Of a stretch of 64,000 nt of DNA, positions 20,570 to 29,099 are shown one piece after another (within the stretch, counting starts at the first letter, position 1; each line of letters starts with the position of its first letter). This DNA is from Alphaproteobacteria bacterium (GTDB lineage Bacteria; Pseudomonadota; Alphaproteobacteria; Bin95): assembly GCA_020638555.1 (NCBI GenBank), contig JACKII010000001.1, positions 186,001-250,000 of the forward strand. The letters run 5' to 3'. A program made the position numbers and the translations under genes. The notes beneath the pieces are model-generated. The model worked only from the letters and a program-made list of their open reading frames with translations, was not told the DNA's origin and ran no database searches.

Positions 20570-22117
20570 ATGGCCGCCCCATCCCCCCGCCCGGAAGACA
20601 TCATCGCCGGCCAGAACCGCCCCTTTACGGGCGCCGAGTTCCTCGAAAGCCTGCGCGACGGGCGTGAGGTCTGGCTGTATGGCGAGCGCGTCGACGACGT
20701 CACCACCCACCCCGCCTTCGCCAACGCCGCCCGTTCGCTCGCCCGGCTGTACGATGCCCTGCACGACCCGGCCACCAAGGATGTGCTGACCCGCGAGACC
20801 GACACCGGCTCCGGCGGCTACACCCACAAATTCTTCCGCGCCGCCGCCTCGCGCCAGGATCTGGAGGGCCAGAAGGACGCGATCAAGAAATGGGCGCAGC
20901 TCTCCTATGGCTGGATGGGCCGCAGCCCCGACTACAAGGCCAGCTTCCTGTCGACCCTGGGTCCGAACGCCGACTTCTACGGCCCCTGGGCCGACAATGC
21001 GCGCGCCTGGTACAAGCGGGCGCAGGACAACGTGCTGTTCATGAACCATGCCATCGTCAACCCGCCGATCGACCGGCACAAGGCGGCGGACCATGTGAAG
21101 GACGTCTACGTCACCATCGACAAGGAAGACGATGCCGGCATCTATGTCTCCGGTGCCAAGGTGGTGGCGACCGGCTCCGCGCTCACCAACTACAATTTCC
21201 TGGGCCAGAACCTGTCGGCGGAGATCACCGACACCGACCTGGCGACCATGTTCATCGCGCCGATGAACACGCCGGGCATCAAGCTGATCTGCCGCCCTTC
21301 CTACGAGCTGGCGGCCAAGACCATGGGCACGCCCTACGACTATCCGCTGTCGAGCCGGTTCGACGAGAACGACGCCATCCTGATCTTCGATAACGCCTTC
21401 ATCCCGTGGGAGAATGTGCTGGCGCACCGCGACCTGGACATGCTGATGAAGTTCTACCCGTTTTCGGGCTTCTTCAACGGCTTCACCTTCCAGGCCTGCA
21501 TCCGCATGGCGGTGAAGCTGGATTTCCTCTCGGGCCTGATCTGGAAGGCGCTGCGCTGCACCGGCTCCAGCGAGTCGCCGGGCGCGAAGGTGCAGATGGG
21601 CGAAGTGGTGGCCTATCGCAACCTGATGTGGGGGCTGGCGGAAAGCATGGCGGCGACGCCGCAGCCCTGGAAGAACGGCCATGTGCTGCCGAACGCCCGC
21701 TCCGGTGCGGCCTACCGGGTGATGTCGCCGGAGATCTATCCGAAGGTGCTGAACATCGCCAACAAGATCCTGGCGAGCGGCCTGATCTACCTGCCCTCCT
21801 CCAGCAAGGATTTCGCGAACCCGACGGTCGACGCCTATCTGAAGCAATACGTGCGCGGCAGTTTCGGCATCGAGTACCGGGAGCGGATCAAGACGCTGAA
21901 GCTGCTCTGGGATGCGGTCGGCACCGAATTCGGCGGCCGGCACGAGCTCTATGAGATCAACTATGCCGGCAACTGGGAAATGGTGCGCGGCCAGACGCTC
22001 ACGCAGTCGCAGAACAACGGCGTCATGGACGAATGCATCGCGCTCGCCGAACAATGCATGAGCGAATACGACGAAACCGGCTGGCAGATGGAGGGGTTCG
22101 CCAACGGCCTGGACTGA
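20570..22117 (+). CDS. 4-hydroxyphenylacetate 3-hydroxylase (HpaB)-family FADH2 oxygenase
   Basis: 515 residues. It begins after a strong AGGAGG. Family marks: FLESLRDGREVWLYGERVDDVTTHPAF at the N-terminus, VKDVYVTIDKEDDAGIYVSGAKVVATGSALTNYNF in the middle, IPWENVLAHRDL and EINYAGNWE near the C-terminus. HpaB-type enzymes use reduced FAD from a separate reductase (HpaC) to ortho-hydroxylate phenols; no hpaC-like gene is adjacent, so the reductase is elsewhere. The family also holds 4-hydroxybutyryl-CoA dehydratases, but those need Cys/His iron-sulfur ligands that I do not see. Exact substrate open. Confidence 0.87.
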   Translation: MAAPSPRPEDIIAGQNRPFTGAEFLESLRDGREVWLYGERVDDVTTHPAFANAARSLARLYDALHDPATKDVLTRETDTGSGGYTHKFFRAAASRQDLEGQKDAIKKWAQLSYGWMGRSPDYKASFLSTLGPNADFYGPWADNARAWYKRAQDNVLFMNHAIVNPPIDRHKAADHVKDVYVTIDKEDDAGIYVSGAKVVATGSALTNYNFLGQNLSAEITDTDLATMFIAPMNTPGIKLICRPSYELAAKTMGTPYDYPLSSRFDENDAILIFDNAFIPWENVLAHRDLDMLMKFYPFSGFFNGFTFQACIRMAVKLDFLSGLIWKALRCTGSSESPGAKVQMGEVVAYRNLMWGLAESMAATPQPWKNGHVLPNARSGAAYRVMSPEIYPKVLNIANKILASGLIYLPSSSKDFANPTVDAYLKQYVRGSFGIEYRERIKTLKLLWDAVGTEFGGRHELYEINYAGNWEMVRGQTLTQSQNNGVMDECIALAEQCMSEYDETGWQMEGFANGLD

Positions 22118-22144
22118 GCGCCGTCGGGCGACCGTCTGCGCCGA

Positions 22145-22171
22145 GGGGGGGGGGTGGACAAATATACCCCC
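22145..22171. terminator. G10 tract forming a GGGGGT/ACCCCC hairpin
   Basis: Ten consecutive G (22145-22154) are followed by T, an AT-rich loop and ACCCCC (22166-22171), then TCTTTCG. The 6-bp stem lies 28 bases after the HpaB-type gene and could end transcription. The G10 run is the longest homopolymer I noticed and could slip. Confidence 0.4.
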
Positions 22172-22257
22172 TCTTTCGTCGCGGCCCCATTGCGGCAGCG
22201 GGATGGGGCGCTAATGTCTAGGCCATATTCCGCCCACGGAAACGGAGAACCACGAGT

Positions 22258-22743
22258 ATGAGCAACCAGCCGCGCAGCCTGAAAAACCTGCAAAAGGCGC
22301 TGTCCATGGAATTGAGCGCCGCGCACCAGTATCTGTTGCACGCCCATGTGCTGGAGGATTGGGGCCTGGAGACGCTGGCCGCAAAAATGCGCGAGGAGAT
22401 GCAGGAAGAACTGGGCCATGCCGGCCGCTATATCGACCGCATTCTGTTCCTGGACGGGGATCCGAAGGTGACGGAAGAAAAGCCGGCCGTGCGGGCGGAC
22501 TCGTTGAAGGAGCTGTTCGAGGCCGATCTCGCCGACGAGAAGGAGGCGATTTCCTTCTATACCCAGGCCGCGAACGAGGCGCGCGACGACAATGACGTCG
22601 GCACCCGCACCATGTTCGAGAATATCGTCCTGGACGAAGAAGGCCATATGGACTGGCTGAAGCAGCAACTCGACCTGATCAAGCGCATCGGCGAGGCGGC
22701 CTATATCGCCCAGCACATGGCGCTGTCGCCGTCGGCGGCATAA
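22258..22743 (+). CDS. bfr: bacterioferritin without the haem-ligating Met52
   Basis: 161-residue four-helix iron-storage protein that aligns to E. coli Bfr with no gaps up to residue 54. All ferroxidase ligands are present: E18, E51, H54, E94, E127 and H130 (SMELSAAHQY, QEELGHAGRY, LADEKEA, LDEEGH). The haem-ligating Met52 is Leu here. Known family context: in some bacteria a second subunit without Met52 co-assembles with a haem-binding one, so haem may be absent or supplied by a partner encoded elsewhere. The start is ATG at 22258, with CGGAGA upstream. Confidence 0.93.
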   Translation: MSNQPRSLKNLQKALSMELSAAHQYLLHAHVLEDWGLETLAAKMREEMQEELGHAGRYIDRILFLDGDPKVTEEKPAVRADSLKELFEADLADEKEAISFYTQAANEARDDNDVGTRTMFENIVLDEEGHMDWLKQQLDLIKRIGEAAYIAQHMALSPSAA

Positions 22744-22760
22744 GCGCCCGCGATTGGTTT

Positions 22761-22882
22761 CTGTTCCCCGGACGGTGCGGAGCACCGATCCGGGGCCACT
22801 TGCGACGAGCGAACACCGGCGATGACGGTGTTCGATGAATGACTCCGATCCCGGCCCACCGCTCCGCGGCGGCCGGGAAACA
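22761..22882. repeat. intergenic dyad element, copy 2 (inverted)
   Basis: Inverse orientation of copy 1: it starts CTGTTCCCCGGACGGTGCGG and ends CGGCGGCCGGGAAACA. The centre contains CGAACACCGGCGATGACGGTGTTCG, an inner dyad shared in form with copies 1 and 3. It lies between two convergent genes. Confidence 0.75.
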
Positions 22883-22920
22883 CCGGGTCGGTCCCCGAGG
22901 GCCGCACTCCCGCGCCGGCC

Positions 22921-23859
22921 TCAGACCGTTGGCAGGCCTTCCTGCCGGCGCACGGTGTTGATGATCTGGCGCACCCGGTCGCGGAAGGCCGGGTATTGCA
23001 GGCTGAATTCCTCGACCGCACGGGAATTGTCGATCAGATAGTTGCCCGAGGCATCCTTGCCGCCGGTCTCGTGCTTGAACGTGATCTGCGCGTCGGGCAG
23101 AAATTCGCGCACGATCTTGGCCAGGTCGCCCATGCTGATCGTGTGGCCGCCGCTGTTGTAGGTGGTGTGCTTCGGCTTGTCGGTGGTGGCGACGCGGGCG
23201 AACACCTCGGCGATGTCATCCACATGGATCGGGCAGCGCATGGCGTCGGCATAGGGGAAGCTGACCGGCTTGCCCCTGGCCGGCATTACCATGCACTGCA
23301 CATGGTCGATGGAGCCGTCCACCTTGTCCGGGCCGGTCACGTTGGCCGGGCGGACGCAGGTGATGGTCATGCCGTATTTCTCGCGATAGTCCTGCGCCTG
23401 GAACTCGTTGAAAATCTTGTTGAAGGCGTATTGCAGCGTGCCGTATTTGGCGTCGTCCTCATTCACCAGCCGCTCGCCGAAATTCTTCTGCTGGCCGCTG
23501 ACCGCCAGCGAGCTGGCAAACACGGTGTGCTGAACGCCGCCGAGGCGTGCGGCCTCGAAGCAATTGTCCATGCCGACCACGTTCAGCTTTGTCGCCAAGT
23601 GCGGCGGCATGTCGGAGCCGATGAAATAGGAGAGATTCACCAGGGTTTTCGGTTTCACGTCGGCCACCAGGCGGACCATGTCGTCGAACTGGGTGACGTC
23701 GGCGCGGACCATGCGCACCGCCTCGCCCAGCGGTTCGAAGATCGGGGCTGCCGCGGCGGTGTTGATGTCGGCGCAGACGACCTGTTCGCCGCGGGCGACA
23801 AGCAGCGGGATCATGCGGCGGCCGATGAAACCGGCACCGCCGACAACGAGAATGGTCAT
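22921..23859 (-). CDS. NAD-dependent epimerase/dehydratase (extended SDR)
   Basis: 312 residues from the ATG at 23859 (MTILVVGGAGFIGRRMIPLL). The Rossmann GxxGxxG is at residues 7-13; the catalytic YxxxK is YAFNKIFNEF in the middle; SLAVSGQ supplies the Ser. PYADAMRCPIHVDDIAEVFAR and YNSGGHTISMGDLAKIVREFLPDAQI are typical of nucleotide-sugar epimerases, though the family also acts on other polar substrates. There is no polysaccharide cluster nearby, so the substrate is unknown. Convergent with bfr. Confidence 0.88.
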   Translation of the reverse strand: MTILVVGGAGFIGRRMIPLLVARGEQVVCADINTAAAAPIFEPLGEAVRMVRADVTQFDDMVRLVADVKPKTLVNLSYFIGSDMPPHLATKLNVVGMDNCFEAARLGGVQHTVFASSLAVSGQQKNFGERLVNEDDAKYGTLQYAFNKIFNEFQAQDYREKYGMTITCVRPANVTGPDKVDGSIDHVQCMVMPARGKPVSFPYADAMRCPIHVDDIAEVFARVATTDKPKHTTYNSGGHTISMGDLAKIVREFLPDAQITFKHETGGKDASGNYLIDNSRAVEEFSLQYPAFRDRVRQIINTVRRQEGLPTV

Positions 23860-23932
23860 GGCAAGGGCGTCCTCTGGCTGGGGTGTTTTTCTGGCGCCAG
23901 CATCCCGCAAACGCGCGGCGGAGGAAAGGCCC

Positions 23933-25312
23933 TTAGGGCAGCCGCTGCAGCCAGCCGACAATGCGGCGGGTGCGGGGCGAGAACAGGCTGTCCGAATAGA
24001 AACTGCCGGCGGCCCGTTTCCAGGCTTCCGAGAGCGTCGGATAGGGCGCGATCACCTGGGCCATCGCACCGATTTTGAGCCTGTTCTGGATCGCCAGGCA
24101 CCAGGGCAGGATCAGTTCGCCCGCCTGCGGTCCGGCTATGGAGCAGCCCAGCACCCGCCCCCGGCGGGTCGCCACCACCTTGACCAGCCCATCGGTCCGG
24201 CCGGTGGCAATCGCCCTGTCGTTTTCGGCGAAGGGCCAGGCGAGGACGCGCACGGCAGCATCGCCGAACCGCTTGCGCGCCGTCGCTTCGGTCAGGCCGA
24301 CCTGGGCCAGTTCCGGGTCGGTGTAGGTCACCCAGGGGATCAGGCCCGGGTCCGCCTTGGCCGGCAGGAAGAACAACGCCCGCTTCAGCACCACGCCGGC
24401 CTGGTAGCCGGCGGCGTGGGTGAATTGCGGGCCGCCGGCAACATCGCCCACGGCGAACACGCGGCGGTTGCCGGTGCGCATGCCGGCATCGGTGCGGATC
24501 GCGCCCCGCTCCAGCGGCACGCCCGCCGCCTCCAGGCCGAGGCCGTCGACGGTCGCGCGCCGGCCCACGGCCACCAGCAGGTGCGAGCCTTCGACAGTGT
24601 TGCCATCGGAGAGGGTCAGCCGGACGCCCGCGTCGGTGCGCTCTGCGGCGCTCGCGTCCACGCGCTCGCGGATATCGACGCCCTCCGCCGCCAGCCGCCG
24701 GCGCACCACGGCGACGCCGTCCGGGTCATCCCTGGGCAGGAGGGTGTGGCGCTGGATCAGGGTGACTCGGCTGCCGAGCCGGACATGGGCCAGCGCCATC
24801 TCGCAGCCGATCGGGCCGCCGCCCAGAATGAGGAGATGCGCCGGCGCCGCGCGCAGGTCCCAGAGAGTTTCGTTGGTGAGGAAGGGCACCTCCGCCAGCC
24901 CCGGCAGGTCGGGAATGCGCGGCTGCGAGCCGGTGGCGACGACGAAGCGGCGCGCCCGGATGCGGGTGCCGCTCTCCGTCTCCAGCGTGCGCTGGTCGCG
25001 AAAGCGCCCGGCCTCGCGCAGCACGGTGACGCCCAACCCTTCGAACCGCTCCTGCGAGTCGTTCGGGGCGATGGTGGCGATGGCCGCCTGCACCCGCGCC
25101 ATGGCCTCGGCATAGGACGGGCGGGGATGGTGGGCGGCGGCCGCCAGCAGCGTCTTGGACGGCACGCAGCCATAGTTCAGGCAGTCGCCGCCCATCTTGT
25201 GCGGCTCCAGCAAAACGACGCGCGCGCCCATCTGCGCCGCGCCCGCAGCCACCACCAGGCCGCCGGAGCCGGCGCCCAGCACGCAAAGGTCGGGCTTCAA
25301 CATCATGGTCAT
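23933..25312 (-). CDS. FAD-dependent pyridine nucleotide-disulfide oxidoreductase (mercuric-reductase-like)
   Basis: 459 residues of the MerA/lipoamide dehydrogenase family. FAD motif VLGAGSGGLVVAAGAA, redox pair GGDCLNYGCVPSK (C-x4-C), NAD motif LILGGGPIGCEMALAHVRLG, and FAVGDVAGGPQFTHAAGYQ. There is no N-terminal NmerA domain and no C-terminal vicinal Cys pair, so it is not a true mercuric reductase; the usual C-terminal HPT is PYPTLSEAW. It lies 22 bases after a TVP38 membrane protein, a pairing known from many proteobacteria, whose function is poorly defined (possibly membrane redox protection). Confidence 0.9.
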   Translation of the reverse strand: MTMMLKPDLCVLGAGSGGLVVAAGAAQMGARVVLLEPHKMGGDCLNYGCVPSKTLLAAAAHHPRPSYAEAMARVQAAIATIAPNDSQERFEGLGVTVLREAGRFRDQRTLETESGTRIRARRFVVATGSQPRIPDLPGLAEVPFLTNETLWDLRAAPAHLLILGGGPIGCEMALAHVRLGSRVTLIQRHTLLPRDDPDGVAVVRRRLAAEGVDIRERVDASAAERTDAGVRLTLSDGNTVEGSHLLVAVGRRATVDGLGLEAAGVPLERGAIRTDAGMRTGNRRVFAVGDVAGGPQFTHAAGYQAGVVLKRALFFLPAKADPGLIPWVTYTDPELAQVGLTEATARKRFGDAAVRVLAWPFAENDRAIATGRTDGLVKVVATRRGRVLGCSIAGPQAGELILPWCLAIQNRLKIGAMAQVIAPYPTLSEAWKRAAGSFYSDSLFSPRTRRIVGWLQRLP

Positions 25313-25334
25313 GGCCGTCGCCTCCGCTGCCCGG

Positions 25335-26129
25335 TCAAAGGGCGGCGGTTGGCAAGGTGGGGGGCGGGGTGGACCCGCCGCCGCGCAGCCGCTTGTACAC
25401 CAGCGGCAAGGCAGCCAGCACCGCCAGCCCGACCAGCGGCAGGATCAGCGCCGGATCGCGCAGCTGGTCCAGTCCTGGCACCTCGCCGCGGGCGAACACC
25501 GTGTCCAACCCCGCGCCGACGCTGCAATAGACTACGGTGCCGGGCAGGATGCCGAAAAACGTGGCCAGCACATATTGGCGGAGTGTCAGGCCGACAAAGG
25601 CCGGCACGATGTTCAGGAGCCAGAACGGCATGACCGGCATCAGCCGCAGCACGAGCAGGTATTGGAAGGCATTGTCGCGAAAGCCGGAGTCAAGCCGGTT
25701 TAGCACCCGTTGCACCGGCGGTCGCCAGCGTTCGCCAAAGGCGGAGCGGGCCAGGAGAAACAGGCCGGTCGCCCCCAGCGTCGCTCCGACGACCACGACG
25801 GCGCTGGCCCAGACCGTCCCCAGCAGAAAGCCGATGGCCAGCGTCATCACGGTCCCCACCGGCAAGGACAGCAGGGTGACCACCGCGTAGAGCAGGGTCA
25901 GCCCGAGCGTCGCCAGCACCGGATCGGCCGCGACCAGGCCGTTCAGCCGCGCGCGCTCCGCCCCCAGCCGCTCGAAGGTGAGAACGTGCTGCAGCCCCAG
26001 GGCGAAGAACAAGGCAAGTGCGCCTGCGAGAGCGGCCAGCACCAGCCAGGGTTTGGCGCGCTGGACAAGAGATGGAGAGCGATCGGCGGCCAAGGGGGAC
26101 GCCTCCGGTTGTGGTCGGATTGCGGTCAT
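25335..26129 (-). CDS. TVP38/TMEM64 (DedA-like) membrane protein
   Basis: 264 residues with about five to six spans. Family motifs: LPVGTVMTLAIGFLLGTVWASAVVVVGATLGATGLFLLAR and NAFQYLLVLRLMPVMPFWLLNIVPAFVGLTLRQY, with the F/L-x-R-L-x-P turn diagnostic of the VTT domain. It is upstream of, and co-oriented with, the flavin disulfide oxidoreductase gene, so they likely form a two-gene unit. Divergent from sthA across a 192-bp gap. Confidence 0.9.
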   Translation of the reverse strand: MTAIRPQPEASPLAADRSPSLVQRAKPWLVLAALAGALALFFALGLQHVLTFERLGAERARLNGLVAADPVLATLGLTLLYAVVTLLSLPVGTVMTLAIGFLLGTVWASAVVVVGATLGATGLFLLARSAFGERWRPPVQRVLNRLDSGFRDNAFQYLLVLRLMPVMPFWLLNIVPAFVGLTLRQYVLATFFGILPGTVVYCSVGAGLDTVFARGEVPGLDQLRDPALILPLVGLAVLAALPLVYKRLRGGGSTPPPTLPTAAL

Positions 26130-26321
26130 GCTTTTGACATAATGGCCAGGGGCAACACGGACGAGTCAGGTTTCCGTGAAAAGGCCGCAAAGGAACCGAC
26201 GCACCCCGTTGCGGCCGGGTTGCACCCAAGGGCTCCCATCGGGCACAACGCACTGGTGTCGCTTACCCAAACGTAACCAAGCCTGTGTTGAGTGAGACCG
26301 CCGACTGGAGAGGGAGTCACG

Positions 26322-27725
26322 ATGACGGCCTATGATTATGACCTGTTTGTGATCGGCTCGGGCCCCGGCGGGCAGCGGGCGGCCATCGCCGCCGCCAAGG
26401 CCGGGAAGCGCGTCGGGGTCGCCGAGCGGGTGTCGGTGGTGGGCGGCGTTTGCGTCAACACCGGCACGATCCCGTCGAAAAGCTTCCGCGAGGCCGCGCT
26501 CTACCTCTCCGGCTATCGCGAGCGCGGCGTTTACGGCGCGTCCTACACGGTGAAGCAGCGCATCACCATGGCCGATTTGCTCTATCGCACCGACTGGGTG
26601 ATCAAGCGCGAGATCGACGTGATCCAGCATCACTTTCAGCGCAATGGCGTCGACCTGTTTGCCGCCGAGGCCGCGTTCACGGACCCGCATACACTGCGCC
26701 TCTCGTCGGTCGACGGCTCCGGCATGCGCGATGTGACGGCGGCCAAGATCATTCTGGCGGTGGGCACCACCACGGCCCGCGCGCCGCATATTCGCTTTGA
26801 CGGCCAGCGCATCTTCACCAGCGACGACATCCTGACCTTGCGCGACGTGCCCACTTCGCTGGCCGTGATCGGTGCCGGCGTGATCGGGTGCGAGTATGCG
26901 ACCACCTTTGCCGCGCTCGGCACCCGGGTGACGCTGATCGACCAGCGGCCGCAGCTTCTGGATTTCGTCGACCGCGAGATCACCGACCATCTGGTCTACC
27001 ACATGCGCCAGAACCGCATGACGCTCAGGCTTGGCGAGACCGTGGAGGGCATCGAATCCTATGACGACGGCCGCGGCGAACATGTGCGCATCGCGCTGGC
27101 CAGCGGCAAGCAGATCGTCACGCAAAAGGCGCTCTATGCCATTGGCCGGTCCGGCGCGGTCGGCGGGCTGCGGCTGGAGGCGGCGGGGATCGAGGCGGAT
27201 GCGCGCGGCCGACTGAATGTGGATGAGCAGTTCCGTACCAATGTCGATCACGTCTATGCGGTCGGCGACGTGATTGGCTTCCCGTCATTGGCCTCCACCT
27301 CCATGGAGCAGGGCCGGATCGCGGCCTGTCACGCCCTGGGCCTGGGCGGTGAGAAGATGGCGAGCCATTTCCCATTTGGCATCTACACCATCCCGGAAAT
27401 CTCCATGGTCGGCGCGAGCGAGGAGGAATTGACGGATGCGGGCGTGCCCTATGAAGTGGGCAAGGCCAGCTATCGCGAGGTGAGCCGCGGTATGATCCTG
27501 GGCGACTCCTCCGGTTTCCTGAAAATCGCTTTCCACCTGGAAACCCGCGAGATCCTGGGCGTGACCATTATCGGCGAGGGCGCCAGCGAACTGGTGCATA
27601 TCGGCCAGGCGGTAATGGCCCATGGCGGCACCATCGACTATTTCGTGAACAACGTTTTCAACTATCCGACGTTGGCGGAGTGCTACAAGAACGCGGCTTT
27701 CGACGGCATCAACCGTCTCGGCTGA
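26322..27725 (+). CDS. sthA: soluble pyridine nucleotide transhydrogenase SthA
   Basis: Si-specific NAD(P)+ transhydrogenase balancing NADPH and NADH, 467 residues from the ATG at 26322 (GGAGAGGGAG upstream). FAD motif FVIGSGPGGQRAAIAAAKAG; the usual redox pair is reduced to GGVCVNTGTIPSK with one Cys only, as in SthA/UdhA. NAD motif AVIGAGVIGCEYATTFAALG, FAD closing VYAVGDVIGFPSLASTSMEQGR, and C-terminal NVFNYPTLAECYKNAAFDGINRL, diagnostic for this family. Monocistronic by position. Confidence 0.95.
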   Translation: MTAYDYDLFVIGSGPGGQRAAIAAAKAGKRVGVAERVSVVGGVCVNTGTIPSKSFREAALYLSGYRERGVYGASYTVKQRITMADLLYRTDWVIKREIDVIQHHFQRNGVDLFAAEAAFTDPHTLRLSSVDGSGMRDVTAAKIILAVGTTTARAPHIRFDGQRIFTSDDILTLRDVPTSLAVIGAGVIGCEYATTFAALGTRVTLIDQRPQLLDFVDREITDHLVYHMRQNRMTLRLGETVEGIESYDDGRGEHVRIALASGKQIVTQKALYAIGRSGAVGGLRLEAAGIEADARGRLNVDEQFRTNVDHVYAVGDVIGFPSLASTSMEQGRIAACHALGLGGEKMASHFPFGIYTIPEISMVGASEEELTDAGVPYEVGKASYREVSRGMILGDSSGFLKIAFHLETREILGVTIIGEGASELVHIGQAVMAHGGTIDYFVNNVFNYPTLAECYKNAAFDGINRLG

Positions 27726-27828
27726 GGGGCGGGGCCGTAAGGCGTCGCCGACGGGGTTGCGCCAGCGCGACGCTTCGGGGAGATTGGCGCGCCCGTTCCG
27801 CCCGATGCTCCGAGCCAAGCGTTTGCCC

Positions 27829-28818
27829 ATGTCGCCACCTTCTCTCGACGAACTCACCGCCGGCGTGCTGGCCGGCAACCGGGCCATGCTGGGCCGGGCG
27901 ATCACCCTGGTCGAAAGCCGCAGCGTTCGCCGTCAGGCCGATGCCCAGGACCTGTTGCACCGGCTGCTGCCGCATGCAGGCCAGGCGCACCGGGTGGGCA
28001 TTACCGGCGTGCCCGGTGTCGGCAAGTCCACCTTCATCGAATCCTTGGGCGTGCAGCTGACAAAGGCCGGCCACAAGGTGGCGGTGCTGGCGGTGGACCC
28101 GACCTCGTCGCGCACCGGCGGCTCGATCCTGGGCGACAAGACCCGGATGGCGGCGTTGGCCAGCGACCCGCACGCCTTCATCCGCCCGAGCCCCTCTGCC
28201 GGCACGCTGGGCGGCGTCGCCCGCGCCACGCGCGAGACCATGATCGTGCTGGAGGCGGCCGGCTATGACGTGGTGCTGGTGGAGACCGTCGGCGTCGGCC
28301 AGTCCGAGACCACGGTCGCCGACATGGTCGATTTCTTCCTGGTCCTCATGCTGCCGGGCGCCGGCGACGAGTTGCAGGGCATCAAGAAGGGCATTCTGGA
28401 ACTGGCCGACATGGTGGCGGTGAACAAGGCCGACGGCGACAACCGCAATCGCGCCGTGGCCGCGCAGCGGGAATACCGCACCGCCCTGCACATTTTGACT
28501 CCTGCCTCGCCCAACTGGTCGCCGCCGGTGGTCACCTGCGCCGGCCTGACCGGCGAAGGGCTGGCGGACCTTTGGCAAAAGATCGAGGAGCACCGGCGCA
28601 TTCTCGGCGAAAGCGGCGAACTGGCGGCGAAGCGGCACGCGCAACTGGTGCGCTGGATGTGGGCGTTGCTGGAAGACCGGGTCATGGCCGGCATCCGCCA
28701 CCATCCCGACGTGCGCGAGGCGCTGCCGGGAATCGAGCGCGCCGTGGCCGCGGAGACGCTGACGCCGACCAGCGCGGTTGACCGCATCCTGCATCTCTGG
28801 CGCGCGCCGGGGTATTGA
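27829..28818 (+). CDS. meaB: methylmalonyl-CoA mutase-associated GTPase MeaB
   Basis: G3E-type P-loop GTPase that protects and loads cobalamin into methylmalonyl-CoA mutase. Walker A GVPGVGKSTFIESLG, base specificity NKADGDN, and DPTSSRTGGSILGDKTRM, a switch region typical of MeaB/ArgK. 329 residues from the ATG at 27829 match the family; upstream in-frame ATG at 27805 is possible and the SD is weak at both. The mutase genes (scpA/mutAB) are not in the window, so MeaB is separated from its target here. Confidence 0.93.
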   Translation: MSPPSLDELTAGVLAGNRAMLGRAITLVESRSVRRQADAQDLLHRLLPHAGQAHRVGITGVPGVGKSTFIESLGVQLTKAGHKVAVLAVDPTSSRTGGSILGDKTRMAALASDPHAFIRPSPSAGTLGGVARATRETMIVLEAAGYDVVLVETVGVGQSETTVADMVDFFLVLMLPGAGDELQGIKKGILELADMVAVNKADGDNRNRAVAAQREYRTALHILTPASPNWSPPVVTCAGLTGEGLADLWQKIEEHRRILGESGELAAKRHAQLVRWMWALLEDRVMAGIRHHPDVREALPGIERAVAAETLTPTSAVDRILHLWRAPGY

Positions 28819-28826
28819 GGCGGTCA

Positions 28827-29084
28827 CCGAGCTTTCCCGGCCCCGAGCCGGGATCTCCGGCCGGAAAGGCGCCGTTTCCGGCCAGGGGCGGGACAAGAGC
28901 GACCGTGGTGTTCGTCGGATGACACCGGCCCCGGATCGTGGCCCCGCCGCCTCCAGGAAATATTTCCCGTCACATTCGAGCTTTCCCGGCCCCGAGCCGG
29001 GATCCCTGGCCGAGGCAGGCTCCATTGCTGGCCAGAGGCGCACACGGCGGGGGGTCCCGGATCGCCTGCGGCGTCCGGGAAAGC
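28827..29084. repeat. tandem pair of dyad elements
   Basis: Two units, 28827-28946 and 28978-29084, begin with an identical 27-base segment (GAGCTTTCCCGGCCCCGAGC then CGGGATC). The second ends with TCCGGGAAAGC, closing the arms. The first holds GACACCGGCCCCGGATCG, as in copies 1, 3 and 4. The pair fills the gap between convergent meaB and the VWA gene. Confidence 0.65.
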
Positions 29085-29099
29085 AGGGGGTGGGGGGCT

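Noticed and set aside
28827..29084. CRISPR-like direct repeat
   Set aside because: Only two units with diverged, long interiors; they are dyads rather than evenly spaced repeats, and there are no cas genes.
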